In this document: one piece after another, positions 63,565 through 64,000 of the stretch
Numbering within the stretch: the stretch's first letter is position 1
How the letters are laid out: each line of letters begins with the position of its first letter
Source of the DNA: Sabellastarte sp. h YS-2021
Lineage: Eukaryota > Annelida > Polychaeta > Sabellida > Sabellidae
Length of the DNA: 64,000 bases
Assembly: GCA_964017235.1 (NCBI GenBank)
Contig: OZ024936.1
Span: 62,299,028 to 62,363,027 of the forward strand
Reading direction: 5' to 3'
Notes under the pieces: generated by a model
Database searches by the model: none
Told to the model about the DNA's origin: nothing
The model's input: the letters and a program-made list of their open reading frames with translations, nothing else
Position numbers and translations under genes: made by a program

Positions 63565-64000
63565 ATAGATCATTGAATTAATCACAAAATATCTCTGAAA
63601 CAATATCTATAATTTTAAGATATCGCGGTGGATATATATTTTTTTCATTTTTAAGTATACCTTGGATTATTTCAAGAAAACTGATGGATATAAAAAGTAC
63701 CGGTGCCACGCTCTTTATCGCTCATGCGTTTGTAAGCGCCCATCCACAATCTTACGTTATCGCCCATAAATTGCTAATATGTCGTTTTGATGTACACTTT
63801 CTCCATAAAAACCCAATAATTGGTCAAATTTGATTAATTTATATCTATTTTTAACAAAATCTTCCTTATTTTAGTTATTGTCACCTTTTATTGTGACGAG
63901 ATTTGTTTACCAACTGCATATTTTACTTCCAGTCGGTATGTGCTAAAACGCGGTTTCCCCAAATTCGGGTTATTTTTCTCAAAACGCCCGGCTGGTTTTC
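63565..64000. other. Intron-like sequence, nothing recognised
   Basis: AT-rich, without a convincing exon on either strand. It should be the TUBGCP5 intron upstream of the exon at 62430-62492, since the preceding exons of that gene are not in the window. Confidence 0.4.

Overview
This is metazoan nuclear DNA: AT-rich, intron-rich, and dense with tRNA-derived SINEs, MITEs, an L1-type LINE fragment, DIRS-type tyrosine-recombinase retroelements and long tandem arrays with 133, 146, 169 and 321 bp units. The two host genes and the repeat style fit a lophotrochozoan, most likely a bivalve mollusc. That placement is inference; the species cannot be named from the sequence.

Two convergent host genes account for all the coding sequence I trust. 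Gene 1 (+ strand, coding exons 229-9777, 5' end outside the window) encodes the last 614 residues of a membrane-anchored CAP/SCP protein. Its order is CAP domain, Cys-rich segment, EGF-like module, ShKT module, Thr-rich mucin-like linker, second EGF-like module, an unrecognised ectodomain with an RRKR site and acidic tract, one transmembrane segment and a short tail. Gene 2 (- strand, stop at 21218, most upstream visible exon at 62492) encodes the last 299 residues of gamma-tubulin complex component 5 (TUBGCP5). Nine small exons join in frame, but they are spread over 41 kb because the introns are filled with mobile and tandem-repeat DNA.

Layout: 1-9777 gene 1; 9778-12200 its 3' flank with small repeats; 12220-19735 a 146-bp array split by an old DIRS element that itself holds a piece of a second DIRS family; 19736-21217 the 3' flank and probable 3' UTR of TUBGCP5. 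The intron at 21709-41159 holds a whole-looking DIRS element (21914-28111), a second 146-bp array element (29144-31855) and a composite element (32077-40966). The composite carries 133-bp and 321-bp arrays, an L1-type LINE fragment and another nested array element. The intron at 42575-48502 holds about 25 units of a 169-bp repeat. The intron at 48624-61045 holds 133-bp and 169-bp-type arrays and a very young DIRS element (52783-59471). The last part, 61046-64000, holds three TUBGCP5 exons, a SINE and a TIR element.

The most interesting pattern is a shared architecture. Five array-bearing units each begin with a short motif, carry hundreds to thousands of bases of tandem repeats, and usually then have a short GC-rich or microsatellite tract. 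Each ends in a 20-33 nt hairpin whose 3' arm is the reverse complement of the 5' motif. This resembles the non-autonomous Helentron/DINE-1 (HINE) layout and suggests satellites that moved as cargo of hairpin-ended elements. The DIRS elements retain their textbook circle-junction signature and have repeatedly landed inside these arrays.
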